Under the pieces are notes generated by a model. That model did not search any database. It was not told the origin of the DNA and worked only from the letters and a program-made list of their open reading frames with translations. The position numbers and the translations under genes are program-made. From Paenibacillus sp. JCM 10914 (lineage in GTDB: Bacteria > Bacillota > Bacilli > Paenibacillales > Paenibacillaceae): 64,000 bases of DNA. Position 1 is the first letter of the stretch. Each line of letters opens with the position of its first letter. Positions 27,723-35,390 of the stretch are shown here, piece by piece. Where the stretch lies: positions 1-64,000 of the forward strand of contig NZ_BAZR01000005.1 of NCBI RefSeq assembly GCF_001315105.1, in the 5' to 3' direction.

Positions 27723-28604
27723 ATGCACAAACTTTCAATGGGGCGCCGAGTATTCCTCATCGTTAATTATACTTTGTTAGTCGTTGCCGCTTTGTTATGT
27801 ATCCTGCCGTTGATTAATGTGCTGGCCGTGTCATTCAGTTCCAAAGCGGCGGCAGCTGCCGGCTACGTCAAGCTGTGGCCGGTCGAATTCACGTTAGCTT
27901 CTTATAAGTACGCGCTGTCAAAGCCCGAATTCTTGGACGGTTTCCTCGTCTCACTTAAACGCGTGGGTCTCGGATTTATCGTGAATATGCTGCTGACGAT
28001 CCTGACGGCTTATCCGCTCGCAAAGGAACGGTCGGCGTTTCGCTTTCGCCATATTTACGCCTGGTTCTTCATCGTGACGATGTTATTCAGCGGCGGCCTG
28101 ATTCCCACCTATATGACGATTAAGGAAACGGGACTGCTCGATTCGATCTGGGCCCTTGTGCTGCCAGGCGCGGTTCCCGTGTTTAACGTCATTCTGTTGA
28201 TGAATTTCTTCCGCAACCTGCCAAAGGAAATTGAGGAGGCTGCCTTGATTGACGGGGCCGGGCATTGGCGGATTTTATGGCGGATATTCTGTCCGCTGTC
28301 CTTACCGGCACTGGCTACCATCACATTGTTTACACTTGTGAATCATTGGAATTCCTGGTTCGACGGGCTGATCTTCATGAACTCACCAACAAACTATCCA
28401 CTGCAGAGCTATCTGCAGACGGTCATTATTACGCCGGACCTGAACGCCGTGTCGGGCAACGAACTGGTGGATATGAGCGAGGTGTCTGACCGCACCTTCA
28501 AGGCAGCCCAGGTATTCTTGGCGGCATTGCCTGTGCTGGTGGTGTATCCGTTTTTGCAGAAATACTTCATGAAAGGTCTCGTTATGGGTAGTGTGAAAGG
28601 CTGA
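27723..28604 (+). CDS. lplC: sugar ABC transporter permease (LplC/YtcP type)
   Basis: 293-residue permease, the second membrane subunit. Six TM segments; the EAA motif is EEAALIDGAGHWRILWRIFCP. VLAVSFSSKAAA, LTAYPLAKE, MLFSGGLIPTYM and the C-terminal YPFLQKYFMKGLVMGSVKG are characteristic of the YtcP/LplC group. AAGGAGGA lies 5 bases before the ATG, and the gap to lplB is 12 bases, so the two are co-translated. The intracellular xylanase follows 39 bases downstream. Confidence 0.9.
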   Translation: MHKLSMGRRVFLIVNYTLLVVAALLCILPLINVLAVSFSSKAAAAAGYVKLWPVEFTLASYKYALSKPEFLDGFLVSLKRVGLGFIVNMLLTILTAYPLAKERSAFRFRHIYAWFFIVTMLFSGGLIPTYMTIKETGLLDSIWALVLPGAVPVFNVILLMNFFRNLPKEIEEAALIDGAGHWRILWRIFCPLSLPALATITLFTLVNHWNSWFDGLIFMNSPTNYPLQSYLQTVIITPDLNAVSGNELVDMSEVSDRTFKAAQVFLAALPVLVVYPFLQKYFMKGLVMGSVKG

Positions 28605-28643
28605 AGCGTTAATTACCTGATCAGTGTTGGGAGGTACACATAG

Positions 28644-29678
28644 ATGCTTGAAGGTTATGAACAAGTGGATGCACCGGATACGGGCGACAACATCATTCCA
28701 TCTCTGCACGAGGCATTTGCAGATTGCTTCCCTGTGGGAGCGGCAGTGAGTCCGGAGGTATTGGAATCAGCGGGTCCGCTCATCGCTCGCCATTATAACA
28801 GCTTGACCGCCGAGAATCATATGAAGCCGATCGAGCTTCAACCGGAGGAAGGCGTCTACACGTTCGAGAAGGCCGATCTTATCGCTAATTTCGCAAGAGT
28901 GCACGGCATGCGCCTGCGAGGCCATACCCTGGTATGGCATCACCAGACCCCGGACTGGGTATTCGCAGGACCGGATGGTCAGCCTGCTGCGCGAGAGCAG
29001 TTACTATCCCGGATGAAGGCGCATATAGACACTGTCGTTGCGCGATATCGCGGTACGGTTTATGGTTGGGATGTCGTGAATGAAGCGATCCACGATAAAG
29101 GAGTGGAGCTTCTGCGTCGAAGCCGATGGCTTGAACTGGTCGGCGAAGATTATATTCAGAAAGCCTTCGAGTTTGCGCACGAAGCGGATCCTGACGCGTT
29201 GCTGTTCTATAACGACTACCATGAGACGGTTCCAGCGAAACGGGAGAAGATTTATACACTTGTCAAAAGTTTGCTGGATCGCGGTACGCCGATTCATGGA
29301 ATCGGCTTGCAGGCGCACTGGAACATGTACGAGCCATCGCTGGAGGATATTCGCGCAGCTATCGAGAGATACGCTTCCCTTGGCCTGAAGCTGCAATTCA
29401 CGGAGCTGGATCTCCCGATGTTCGGCAGCGACGACAAGCGCAGAGACGTTAAGCGGCCTACGGAAGGGATGATTGAACAGCAGCGGCTGCGATATGCCCA
29501 AATTTTCGACCTGTTCCGTTCATACAAGGACGTCATCAGCGGGGTGACGTTCTGGGGGGCGGCGGATGATTATACGTGGCTTGATCACTTCCCGGGGAAA
29601 GAGCGGAAGACTTGGCCGATGCTGTTTAACGACGCGCACGAGCCCAAGCCCTGCTTCTGGTCGGTGGTTGAGAAGTAA
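28644..29678 (+). CDS. xynA2: intracellular GH10 endo-beta-xylanase
   Basis: 344-residue GH10 xylanase with no signal peptide and no carbohydrate-binding module, so cytoplasmic. Motifs: NSLTAENHMKP, RGHTLVWHHQ, acid/base Glu147 in WDVVNEA, and nucleophile Glu254 in LQFTELDLP; GVTFWGAADDYTWL near the C-terminus. As the last gene after the oligosaccharide transporter it probably cuts imported xylo-oligosaccharides or aldouronates, as XynA2 does in Paenibacillus sp. JDR-2. The alpha-glucuronidase (aguA, GH67) and beta-xylosidase (xynB) that flank xynA2 in JDR-2 are not in this window. GGGAGG precedes the ATG. Confidence 0.92.
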   Translation: MLEGYEQVDAPDTGDNIIPSLHEAFADCFPVGAAVSPEVLESAGPLIARHYNSLTAENHMKPIELQPEEGVYTFEKADLIANFARVHGMRLRGHTLVWHHQTPDWVFAGPDGQPAAREQLLSRMKAHIDTVVARYRGTVYGWDVVNEAIHDKGVELLRRSRWLELVGEDYIQKAFEFAHEADPDALLFYNDYHETVPAKREKIYTLVKSLLDRGTPIHGIGLQAHWNMYEPSLEDIRAAIERYASLGLKLQFTELDLPMFGSDDKRRDVKRPTEGMIEQQRLRYAQIFDLFRSYKDVISGVTFWGAADDYTWLDHFPGKERKTWPMLFNDAHEPKPCFWSVVEK

Positions 29679-29681
29679 GTA

Positions 29682-29727
29682 AAATAACCAAGGTTCTCCA
29701 GCTTAACCTGGAGAACCTTGGTTATTT
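29682..29727 (+). terminator. terminator of the lpl-xynA2 operon
   Basis: 20-bp perfect inverted repeat (29682-29701 and 29708-29727) with a 6-base loop, 4 bases after the xynA2 stop, ending in GGTTATTT. The T tract is short but the stem is very strong. Confidence 0.75.
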
Positions 29728-29778
29728 GCTATAACGGATCACCTTCGTCATTAGGTACACCCGTATTACCTCAACATC

Positions 29779-29955
29779 CTACTTATAACTATCCGTTTCC
29801 CGTTCGTTGTATTTGCCATCGCCATCGTGTTGCGATTGTTTGCGGCGGTCATTTCGTGCCTGCTGCTCTTGCTGCGCTTCCAGGCTGTTTACCGGCGTAT
29901 GTTCCAGATCCTTAACCGTATTGACCAGGTTTTTGTCAGGATGATTCGTACTCAT
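29779..29955 (-). CDS. small hydrophilic protein, unknown function
   Basis: 58 residues, very hydrophilic and rich in Gln, Asn, Asp, Arg and Lys (KDLEHTPVNSLEAQQEQQAR). It has no hydrophobic segment and no Cys. The start at ATG 29955 is supported by AGGAGG 9 bases upstream. I do not recognise the family; similar low-complexity small proteins occur in spore-formers, but a spore role is speculation. Stands alone between two longer operons. Confidence 0.6.
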   Translation of the reverse strand: MSTNHPDKNLVNTVKDLEHTPVNSLEAQQEQQARNDRRKQSQHDGDGKYNERETDSYK

Positions 29956-30041
29956 TGGATCGTTCCTCCTTGTTGATGGTAATAAGTGATGGCACTTATT
30001 ATGTATCCGTCCGGGTGAGGTTATTCGCACGGTTCTGCTAC

Positions 30042-31067
30042 TTACTTTTTGACTTCCTTCTCCACGATGACCTCGATCGTCTTGCCGTCGGACAGAAGCA
30101 GAATGTTGCCGTTCAGAGCGGTCGAGACGGTGGTGGCCCCGTTCTTCTCATAGCGCTGCTTGACGTCCAGATTTTGAAAAATATTGGCGCTGAGCACCGC
30201 GATCTCCGGTGAGGTCGCTTTGACGAACGCAGGAGATGAAGAAGTCTTGTCCCCGTGATGAGGCGCATGGACCAGATCGGCGTCCAGCACAGCTTCATGA
30301 CGCTCAACCAGATCGTATTCCCCGGATTTATACAGATCGCCCGCGAACAAGAAGATTTTCTCGCCATAGTATACTTTCAATACCAAGGAATGATTGTTGA
30401 GATTCTCTGTGGACCACGCTTCGTATTTGTCCGGTGACGTGCCTTTCTCCGGGTTCAGCAGCTCTATGCGAACATGTTCTCCGATGTGAAGCTCATCCCC
30501 ATCCTCTATGTAATGGAGCGGAATTTGCTGCTGCTCAATCAGATTCATGACGGTACGGTAGGTCTCGGTCGTATGCGCAAGGTTCGGCATATAGAAGCCG
30601 CCGATCTTCATCGTCTTCAGCAAGGACGTATAGCCGCCCATGTGATCGTAATGCGGGTGCGTATTGATGGCGTAATCGATCCGGGTAACGCCAAGCTTGT
30701 CCATGTATGCTTCCAATTGATCGCGCGTCGCCGGAATGCCGGAATCGATCATGATGTTGAAGCCATCCGGCGTTTGTAGGAGAATGGCATCCCCGGATTT
30801 CTCTTCGGAGTCCAGGAAGAAGTAACGAATGGATAGCTTATCCTTATGTGATTCGGTATCGAATACATCGGCGATTTGGATTGTCGGTCCAGAACCGGTT
30901 ACAGGGCTCTCATTCGATGCATCGATTGAGTTGCTGGCTGGAGAGGTAGTGCCAGAAGCGCCGGCATTCTCTGGAGGATTAGAGCATCCCGCCAGAATCA
31001 ATACCATTAGAAGAGCAAGCGTGAGGAGTCCCTTGGTCCCGCTGCGCAGCTTTATCATTTTCATCAT
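30042..31067 (-). CDS. ComEC/Rec2-like metallo-beta-lactamase-fold lipoprotein
   Basis: 341-residue secreted lipoprotein: signal peptide ending in a lipobox (ILAGCSN), a Ser/Gly/Thr-rich linker, then a metallo-beta-lactamase hydrolase domain. The metal motif is INTHPHYDHMGG; other markers are GFNIMIDSGIP, FAGDLYKSGE and VHAPHHGDKTSSS. The fold matches the C-terminal domain of ComEC/Rec2-type proteins found as stand-alone extracellular hydrolases in Firmicutes; the substrate (possibly DNA or a phosphodiester) is unknown. It starts 1-2 bases from the stop of the SGNH esterase gene, so the two are co-transcribed. I chose ATG 31067 because it places the signal peptide properly. Confidence 0.78.
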   Translation of the reverse strand: MMKMIKLRSGTKGLLTLALLMVLILAGCSNPPENAGASGTTSPASNSIDASNESPVTGSGPTIQIADVFDTESHKDKLSIRYFFLDSEEKSGDAILLQTPDGFNIMIDSGIPATRDQLEAYMDKLGVTRIDYAINTHPHYDHMGGYTSLLKTMKIGGFYMPNLAHTTETYRTVMNLIEQQQIPLHYIEDGDELHIGEHVRIELLNPEKGTSPDKYEAWSTENLNNHSLVLKVYYGEKIFLFAGDLYKSGEYDLVERHEAVLDADLVHAPHHGDKTSSSPAFVKATSPEIAVLSANIFQNLDVKQRYEKNGATTVSTALNGNILLLSDGKTIEVIVEKEVKK

Positions 31068-31068
31068 A

Positions 31069-32088
31069 TTAAGCAGTCCCTTCGTTGCCGAGTCGGCTGG
31101 TAATCTTGAAGTCATCTTGCAAATATGGCTGCATGCGCTGCGCCATTAACTTGTAGCCTTCGGCATCAGGATGTAGCTTGTCGGACAGCAAAGCCTGATC
31201 GGCCGCACCGAAAATATCGAGCCCGTCAACATAGAACAATTGATGATCTCCATGATTCCGCAGTATTTCATATACCTCGCGCAGCTCTTCGCGGATCTTC
31301 ACCAGGTTCAGACTGACTTGGTTCTCCTCCGCTTCACGTTCTGGCGCGAATATCGGCGACATCAGCAGGATCGGAATATTCAGATGCTTCTCGCGGATCG
31401 TCTGAATGAATCCGATGACGCTGGATTTAAACGTGCGCGGCCCCAGGCTGGCCTGCCCCATGATATTGATGCCAAGACATAAAGAGATGAAGTTGGCCGG
31501 AAGATCGCGAATCATTCGTGCAACCATCGGTTCAAGATGACAATTAGCCGAATAGCCGAGACAGGTCAGGTGCAAATCCAGGTTCTGTGCAACCAGCGCA
31601 GGCCATGTCTGCGAAGGGCTGGCGGCTGCCTTGCATTGTGTAATCGAACTGCCGTACGTAACCCAGCGCGGCCTAGTGTCTGCGAAATAGGAGAAGCTGG
31701 CCTTCGTCTCAATGGCTACTTGTTGAATGCAGACGCTTTGTTTCGGTGACAGATAGATTTCGATCAGCTTTTCGATTGCCGGTAGTGAGTTCCAGGTTAC
31801 GCTGGTTTCTCCCGGAATAGCCGTGAGCGCAGCGTGCAGTCGGCCGTCAATCAAGCAGTCGAAGCTGACTTCTTGTTCACTTTGAACGAAGCAGACTTGT
31901 ACGGAGGTGGAATCGCTCTGAAATGCCATGCGCACCCCGGCGGGGACAATAGCCTCGCCGCCAATGCCGTTCGGCGGAAATAATGCAAGTTCACGATAGG
32001 GGATGCGCCACGGACGGAAGCCGTCATTATTCATCTCTACGCTAATTGCACCGTGGAATAAAGCTTCGTTGATCGTTATTACGTTCAA
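31069..32088 (-). CDS. SGNH/GDSL-family hydrolase (probable carbohydrate esterase)
   Basis: 339 residues with two domains: an N-terminal beta-sandwich (about 1-140) like those of SGNH hydrolases with a jelly-roll domain, and a C-terminal SGNH/GDSL esterase. Block I is TYGSSITQC (Ser nucleophile), block II has Gly-Tyr-Ser-Ala-Asn (GYSANC), block III is LGINI, and block V is SDKLHPDAEGY (Asp/His). Probably a deacetylase of sugars or xylan, judged from fold and the nearby xylan locus, but no direct substrate evidence exists. No signal peptide. The start appears to be TTG at 32088, 9 bases after GAGGAG. Followed directly by the MBL-fold lipoprotein. Confidence 0.75.
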   Translation of the reverse strand: MNVITINEALFHGAISVEMNNDGFRPWRIPYRELALFPPNGIGGEAIVPAGVRMAFQSDSTSVQVCFVQSEQEVSFDCLIDGRLHAALTAIPGETSVTWNSLPAIEKLIEIYLSPKQSVCIQQVAIETKASFSYFADTRPRWVTYGSSITQCKAAASPSQTWPALVAQNLDLHLTCLGYSANCHLEPMVARMIRDLPANFISLCLGINIMGQASLGPRTFKSSVIGFIQTIREKHLNIPILLMSPIFAPEREAEENQVSLNLVKIREELREVYEILRNHGDHQLFYVDGLDIFGAADQALLSDKLHPDAEGYKLMAQRMQPYLQDDFKITSRLGNEGTA

Positions 32089-32369
32089 ATGGGTTCACTC
32101 CTCACGAGAAATAGTATGCAGAACCCGGCAAACGAAAAGAGAAGCCTCTGCACCTAGACCTTCAGAAAAAAGGTTTAAATGATGCAAAGGGCTTCTCATA
32201 TTCTCTGCCCGATATTTTGTAATTAACTCTCATAGTACACGCAACCCTATGGGAGCACAAGTCATATTCTGAGAAGTGACCTGTCCATAACTGGACTTTA
32301 TGAATCTTTTCGTAATCCAGGCGAATGAGATGATACAATATGGTTCTAAAGCTTGTTGAAGGAGTTGTA
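32089..32369. promoter_or_regulatory. divergent intergenic region with structured leader
   Basis: 281 bases between the SGNH gene (minus) and the GyrI-like gene (plus). GAGAAGCC (32139-32146) pairs with GGCTTCTC (32190-32197), with inner TGCA and ACCT/AGGT complementarity. This could form a hairpin in the 5' leader of the SGNH transcript. A TACAAT-like -10 for the plus-strand gene lies at about 32333-32338. Confidence 0.35.
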
Positions 32370-32858
32370 ATGATGGTCAATACACGAGTGCAATCTCTGG
32401 AACGAGAGACCACGATGTTGGTGGGTCTCTCCGTAACCGTCTCGCTCAATGAGGATCTGGAGAACGGCGTTATCGTACAATTGCGTGAAGGCTTAGTGGA
32501 AAGCTTGCATAGGATACCCAACCGTGTGGGAGACGGAATTTATTTGGTACAGATTTATCCGGATGGCGAATGGACTCCGGACGTACCGTTTCAAAGCATA
32601 GTTGCCGTTGAAGTTCATGCTATGGGAAAGCTTCCGACTGGGTTTACCCAGCATACGTTACCGGCTGGAGTCTATGCCAAGGTGATTCATACAGGGCCTG
32701 AATCGCAAATCGGAGAAACGTATGACTTTATTCAAAGTCAGGATATCGCGAGTGCAAGGCCATTTGATTTTGAATATTGGACCGATGTTCATTCGGTTGA
32801 CGAAGAGGCATCGGTAATCGATATTTATTTGCCGCTGGAGGCGCAGGAGTCATCGTAA
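32370..32858 (+). CDS. GyrI-like / effector-binding-domain protein
   Basis: 162-residue cytoplasmic protein resembling the stand-alone AraC effector-binding (GyrI/SOUL-like) domain. Features: LVGLSVTVSLNE near the start, IYPDGEWTPDVPFQSIVAVEV in the middle, LPAGVYAKVIHTGP (the family's LPAG-x-Y-A strand), and an acidic FDFEYW..DIYLPL end typical of this fold. Members bind small hydrophobic ligands, with function often unknown. No DNA-binding domain is attached. Start ATG 32370 behind AAGGAG. Stands alone. Confidence 0.7.
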   Translation: MMVNTRVQSLERETTMLVGLSVTVSLNEDLENGVIVQLREGLVESLHRIPNRVGDGIYLVQIYPDGEWTPDVPFQSIVAVEVHAMGKLPTGFTQHTLPAGVYAKVIHTGPESQIGETYDFIQSQDIASARPFDFEYWTDVHSVDEEASVIDIYLPLEAQESS

Positions 32859-32902
32859 CCAACAGCTGACTTCTTCTGCTCGATATAGCAATACAATCCA
32901 CC

Positions 32903-32931
32903 TTGCTATTTCCTCTAACTTGCGCTATAAT
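32903..32931 (+). promoter_or_regulatory. sigma-A promoter of the cold-shock gene
   Basis: TTGCTA (32903-32908), 17-base spacer, TATAAT (32926-32931). The predicted start is near 32938, giving a leader of about 130 bases before the csp ATG. Confidence 0.6.
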
Positions 32932-32956
32932 AAGTTTATTGGGATTTTGACCTTAG

Positions 32957-33024
32957 ATTCACATATTGCAGAGGGTTATTATTTTGATTATTAACCTTGT
33001 GTAATATGTGAATTTTTTGTTTTT
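32957..33024 (+). promoter_or_regulatory. cold-shock leader hairpin with U-tract
   Basis: Outer arms ATTCACATATT/AATATGTGAAT (32957-32967, 33003-33013) pair perfectly. Inside, GGTTA and TAACC give a second stem. A T-rich run (TTTTTTGTTTTT) follows directly. It resembles an intrinsic terminator or temperature-sensitive attenuator in the 5' leader of the csp gene. Confidence 0.55.
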
Positions 33025-33066
33025 AACCAAAAATGAGAAAATCATATAAATTTTGGAGGTGTTTCT

Positions 33067-33267
33067 ATGCAAACAGGAACAGTAAAATGGTTTAACGCAG
33101 ATAAAGGCTTTGGTTTCATCGAGGTTGAAGGCGGCGAGGATGTATTCGTACATTTCAGCGCAATCACGGGCGATGGCTTCAAGTCTTTGGACGAAGGTCA
33201 ACGCGTGGAATTTAATGTTGTCCAAGGTAACCGCGGACAACAAGCTGAGAACGTTGTAAAAATCTAG
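33067..33267 (+). CDS. cold-shock protein (CspA/CspB family)
   Basis: 66-residue single-domain cold-shock protein, an OB-fold RNA chaperone. RNP1 (KGFGFI) and RNP2 (VFVHF) are both present, and the start [10 protein letters not shown] is family-typical. Length is normal. GGAGGTG lies 8 bases before the ATG. The 130-base structured leader upstream fits the post-transcriptional cold control known for csp mRNAs. A terminator follows and a YdjO-like cold-inducible gene comes next. Confidence 0.95.
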   Translation: MQTGTVKWFNADKGFGFIEVEGGEDVFVHFSAITGDGFKSLDEGQRVEFNVVQGNRGQQAENVVKI

Positions 33268-33279
33268 TTAGCTAAAGAG

Positions 33280-33315
33280 ATCCCCGAACGAACCTATCGT
33301 TTGGGGATTTTTTTA
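33280..33315 (+). terminator. terminator of the cold-shock gene
   Basis: ATCCCCGAACG/CGTTTGGGGAT arms (G-T pair allowed; 33280-33290 and 33298-33308) followed by T7. Confidence 0.8.
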
Positions 33316-33368
33316 TAAATGCAACATGCGTGGGCTTTATAAATTGTAACATGAGGAGGAAGGTTTCA

Positions 33369-33611
33369 TTGTCATATTCATGGAATAGGCCACTGGAAAA
33401 TTTGCCGGAAGAAATGACCGCCATCTGGTCCTGTACGAAGGAAGGATGTAACGGATGGATGCGGGATAATTTCTCATTCAAGGAAGTGCCCATCTGTTCA
33501 CAGTGCAAGTCGTCCATGATCAGCAGCAATAAAATCTTACCGATACTCATATCGTCCGATCAACAGATTAAGCTTTATCGCAAAAATCAGCGCAAAGATA
33601 CGAAATCGTAA
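33369..33611 (+). CDS. YdjO-like cold-inducible zinc-ribbon protein
   Basis: 80-residue protein resembling the cold-inducible YdjO family of Bacillus. Two cysteine pairs, CTKEGC near residue 23 and CSQC near residue 42, should bind one zinc; GCNGWMRDNF between them is the family's most conserved stretch. I take TTG 33369 as the start because AGGAGGAAGG sits just upstream and it gives the MSYSWN-type N-terminus; a start at 33330 would include non-conserved residues. It lies directly after the cold-shock gene, which fits a cold-response role. Confidence 0.75.
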   Translation: MSYSWNRPLENLPEEMTAIWSCTKEGCNGWMRDNFSFKEVPICSQCKSSMISSNKILPILISSDQQIKLYRKNQRKDTKS

Positions 33612-33675
33612 GGTTCGATACGTACGTCTTCCGCTGGTACTTTGTATTCATTAGCTGCGAAAGGTTGCGGATCTA

Positions 33676-33903
33676 ATGCAAGTATTTGAGGATTATAATT
33701 TGAAGGTGAAAAAGACGTTTAACGCGACCAGCAACGAAGAAGTGTTAACGGTTTCCGAGGCAGGGCAGCGGCTCGGTTTGTCCAAGGATCAGATGAAAGA
33801 CTACGTCGATCGGAACAAGCTGACCAAGGTTTCCATTGCAAGAAGCGTGCACCGCTATTTGTTGCTGAAGAGCGAGATCGACCAGATCGTCCATCCCAAA
33901 TAA
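33676..33903 (+). CDS. small excisionase-like helix-turn-helix protein
   Basis: 75 residues. Residues 20-72 look like a winged-helix DNA-binding domain of the excisionase/MerR type: VLTVSEAGQRLGLSKDQMKDYV is the HTH, followed by a KLTKVSIARS wing and YLLLKSEIDQIV. No integrase or phage genes are nearby, so it is more likely a small chromosomal regulator than a prophage remnant. The ribosome site is weak. A terminator follows at 33930. Confidence 0.6.
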   Translation: MQVFEDYNLKVKKTFNATSNEEVLTVSEAGQRLGLSKDQMKDYVDRNKLTKVSIARSVHRYLLLKSEIDQIVHPK

Positions 33904-33929
33904 GAATCTGCCTTCGTTGAAGGATTTAG

Positions 33930-33956
33930 CCCGACCTGTGAAGGTCGGGTTTTTTG
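33930..33956 (+). terminator. terminator after the excisionase-like gene
   Basis: CCCGACCT/AGGTCGGG stem (33930-33937, 33942-33949), 4-base loop, T6 tail. Confidence 0.85.
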
Positions 33957-33966
33957 CCGTGCCGCG

Positions 33967-34353
33967 TTACTTAAGCAGTGCATGGAGGCTGTTTCTGATG
34001 GTTTTAAAATCTTCAAAGTCTGAAGCTGTCTGGAACTCACTCACGGGGATTTGATCGATTTCTTTAATTAATGCGTTAATCTTTTCTTTAACTTTGTAGA
34101 TTCCGTTGTTTTGCGGAGATTGCTTCGTTCGTAACGAATAAAGTTTTCCATTCTTGACCAGAACACCGTTATCTTTGGTGTGTGCACGGTTTATAATTCC
34201 ACTACATTGATTTGAGTTAATATTAGGGAAAGCAGTCTCGAGAATTTGCACTAAGTCCCGATATTCCTTTTGTTCACCTATATTTAGTTGAGCCTGTAGC
34301 ACTTGATTTCCTTCTTCTTGAGAAACCGATATTTTTGCTGGGTTGATACTCAT
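33967..34353 (-). CDS. unrecognised protein
   Basis: 128-residue soluble protein, not recognised. It is rich in Asn, Gln, Lys and Ile, with a basic segment (HTKDNGVLVKNGKLYSLRTK) and a C-terminal predicted helix (VKEKINALIKEIDQI). The Val-Lys-Asn-Gly-Lys-Leu-Tyr pattern recalls short beta hairpins in HTH-wing modules but is not diagnostic. Base composition of the gene and its upstream region is clearly more AT-rich than the neighbours, a possible sign of acquisition. GAGGGAG lies upstream of ATG 34353. A 12-base palindrome ACTTCTAGAAGT (34403-34414) lies 50 bases upstream. Confidence 0.5.
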   Translation of the reverse strand: MSINPAKISVSQEEGNQVLQAQLNIGEQKEYRDLVQILETAFPNINSNQCSGIINRAHTKDNGVLVKNGKLYSLRTKQSPQNNGIYKVKEKINALIKEIDQIPVSEFQTASDFEDFKTIRNSLHALLK

Positions 34354-34661
34354 CAGTAAACAACTCCCTCATCTAATTTTATAAATCTATTTTAATTCCG
34401 GAACTTCTAGAAGTAAAGAAGTTATTTAAATAAAATAAAAGTTTTGGACGTGAAAAGAGCTGGTGATATATATAACATTAGATTATTTTAAAATTCAATT
34501 TTGATTATGCAAGATAATTAATCATCAGCACTCAATATTTTACTTAAATCGACCAGTAAACTTTTGGAATAATTTCCAATCAATTTCGTCAGTTGAAACC
34601 TTTCCGCGGGTTATCATGTATTATAGGATAAATGTAAACTTTTCGAGGGAGGAGCATGTGC
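34354..34661. promoter_or_regulatory. AT-rich divergent region with a sigma-W-like promoter for pspA
   Basis: 308 bases without a gene. TGAAAC (34594-34599), 17-base spacer and TGTA (34617-34620) resembles the sigma-W consensus TGAAAC-N16-CGTA, with one mismatch and one extra base. In B. subtilis the homologous ydjFGHI operon belongs to the sigma-W regulon. The other side holds the palindrome ACTTCTAGAAGT. Confidence 0.45.
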
Positions 34662-35363
34662 ATGGGAATCTTGTCGAGGTTTAGAGATGTCATGAAGGTG
34701 AATGTGAACGCCTTGCTCGATCGGTCGGAAGATCCGGAGCAGACGATTGATCAATATATGCGGAGTTTGCATAGCGATCTGGGGAAGGTAAAGGCAGAGA
34801 CGGCATCCGTACTGGCGAATGAACGAAGAGCGAAGCGGGCACTGGATGAGTCCAGCGCGGATATTAGCAAGTTCCAGCGATATGCGGAGAAGTCCGTGGA
34901 AGCGGGCAATGAAGCAGATGCGCTGAAGTTTCTGGAGCGGAAAGCGGCTCAGACGGAGAAGCATAAAGAGCTGAAGTCCGCATATGATCAAGCAGCAGCG
35001 AATGCAGTCAATATGAAACAGATGCAGGACAAACTCGTGTCGGATATGGATAAGTTGTCTGCGCGGCATACGGAGCTTAAGGCGAGAATGGCTAAGGCGA
35101 AGGCTCAGGAGCAGATGAATGGCAACGGTACCTCTTCGGGCGGCACAGCCTTTAAGAAGATGGAAGAGAAGGCGGATCTGGCCATATATGAGGCGGAGGC
35201 ACTGGCTGAGCTTCGCGGTGGCGAACAGAAAGACGATTTCGATGAATTATTTGCTGAGTGGGAGAAAGGGAAATCAACCGTCGATGCGGAAGACGATACC
35301 GCTCCACCGAGCGCAGAAGATGAATTAGCTGCATTGAAAGACAAAATGAAAAAGAAGGAATAG
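34662..35363 (+). CDS. pspA: PspA/IM30 family envelope-stress protein
   Basis: About 233-residue PspA/Vipp1-type coiled-coil protein that polymerises on damaged inner membrane. Starts MGILSRFRDVMKVNVNALLD (amphipathic membrane-binding helix) and continues DRSEDPEQTIDQYM, then long charged helices to residue 200 and an acidic tail (about 205-233). Matches B. subtilis YdjF/PspA in size and gene order. I chose the second ATG (34662) because GGAGGAG lies 8 bases upstream; the first ATG (34656) is too close to it. First gene of the ydjFGHI-like operon. Confidence 0.9.
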   Translation: MGILSRFRDVMKVNVNALLDRSEDPEQTIDQYMRSLHSDLGKVKAETASVLANERRAKRALDESSADISKFQRYAEKSVEAGNEADALKFLERKAAQTEKHKELKSAYDQAAANAVNMKQMQDKLVSDMDKLSARHTELKARMAKAKAQEQMNGNGTSSGGTAFKKMEEKADLAIYEAEALAELRGGEQKDDFDELFAEWEKGKSTVDAEDDTAPPSAEDELAALKDKMKKKE

Positions 35364-35390
35364 CAGGTTCCTTGTAAGCGAGGTGAGTAG

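Noticed and set aside
32162..32521. 119-codon minus-strand frame overlapping the GyrI-like gene
   Set aside because: Overlaps a better-supported gene and the intergenic hairpin; product not protein-like.
33676..34353. Prophage or integrative element around the excisionase-like gene
   Set aside because: No integrase, terminase, structural genes, tRNA or att repeats nearby.
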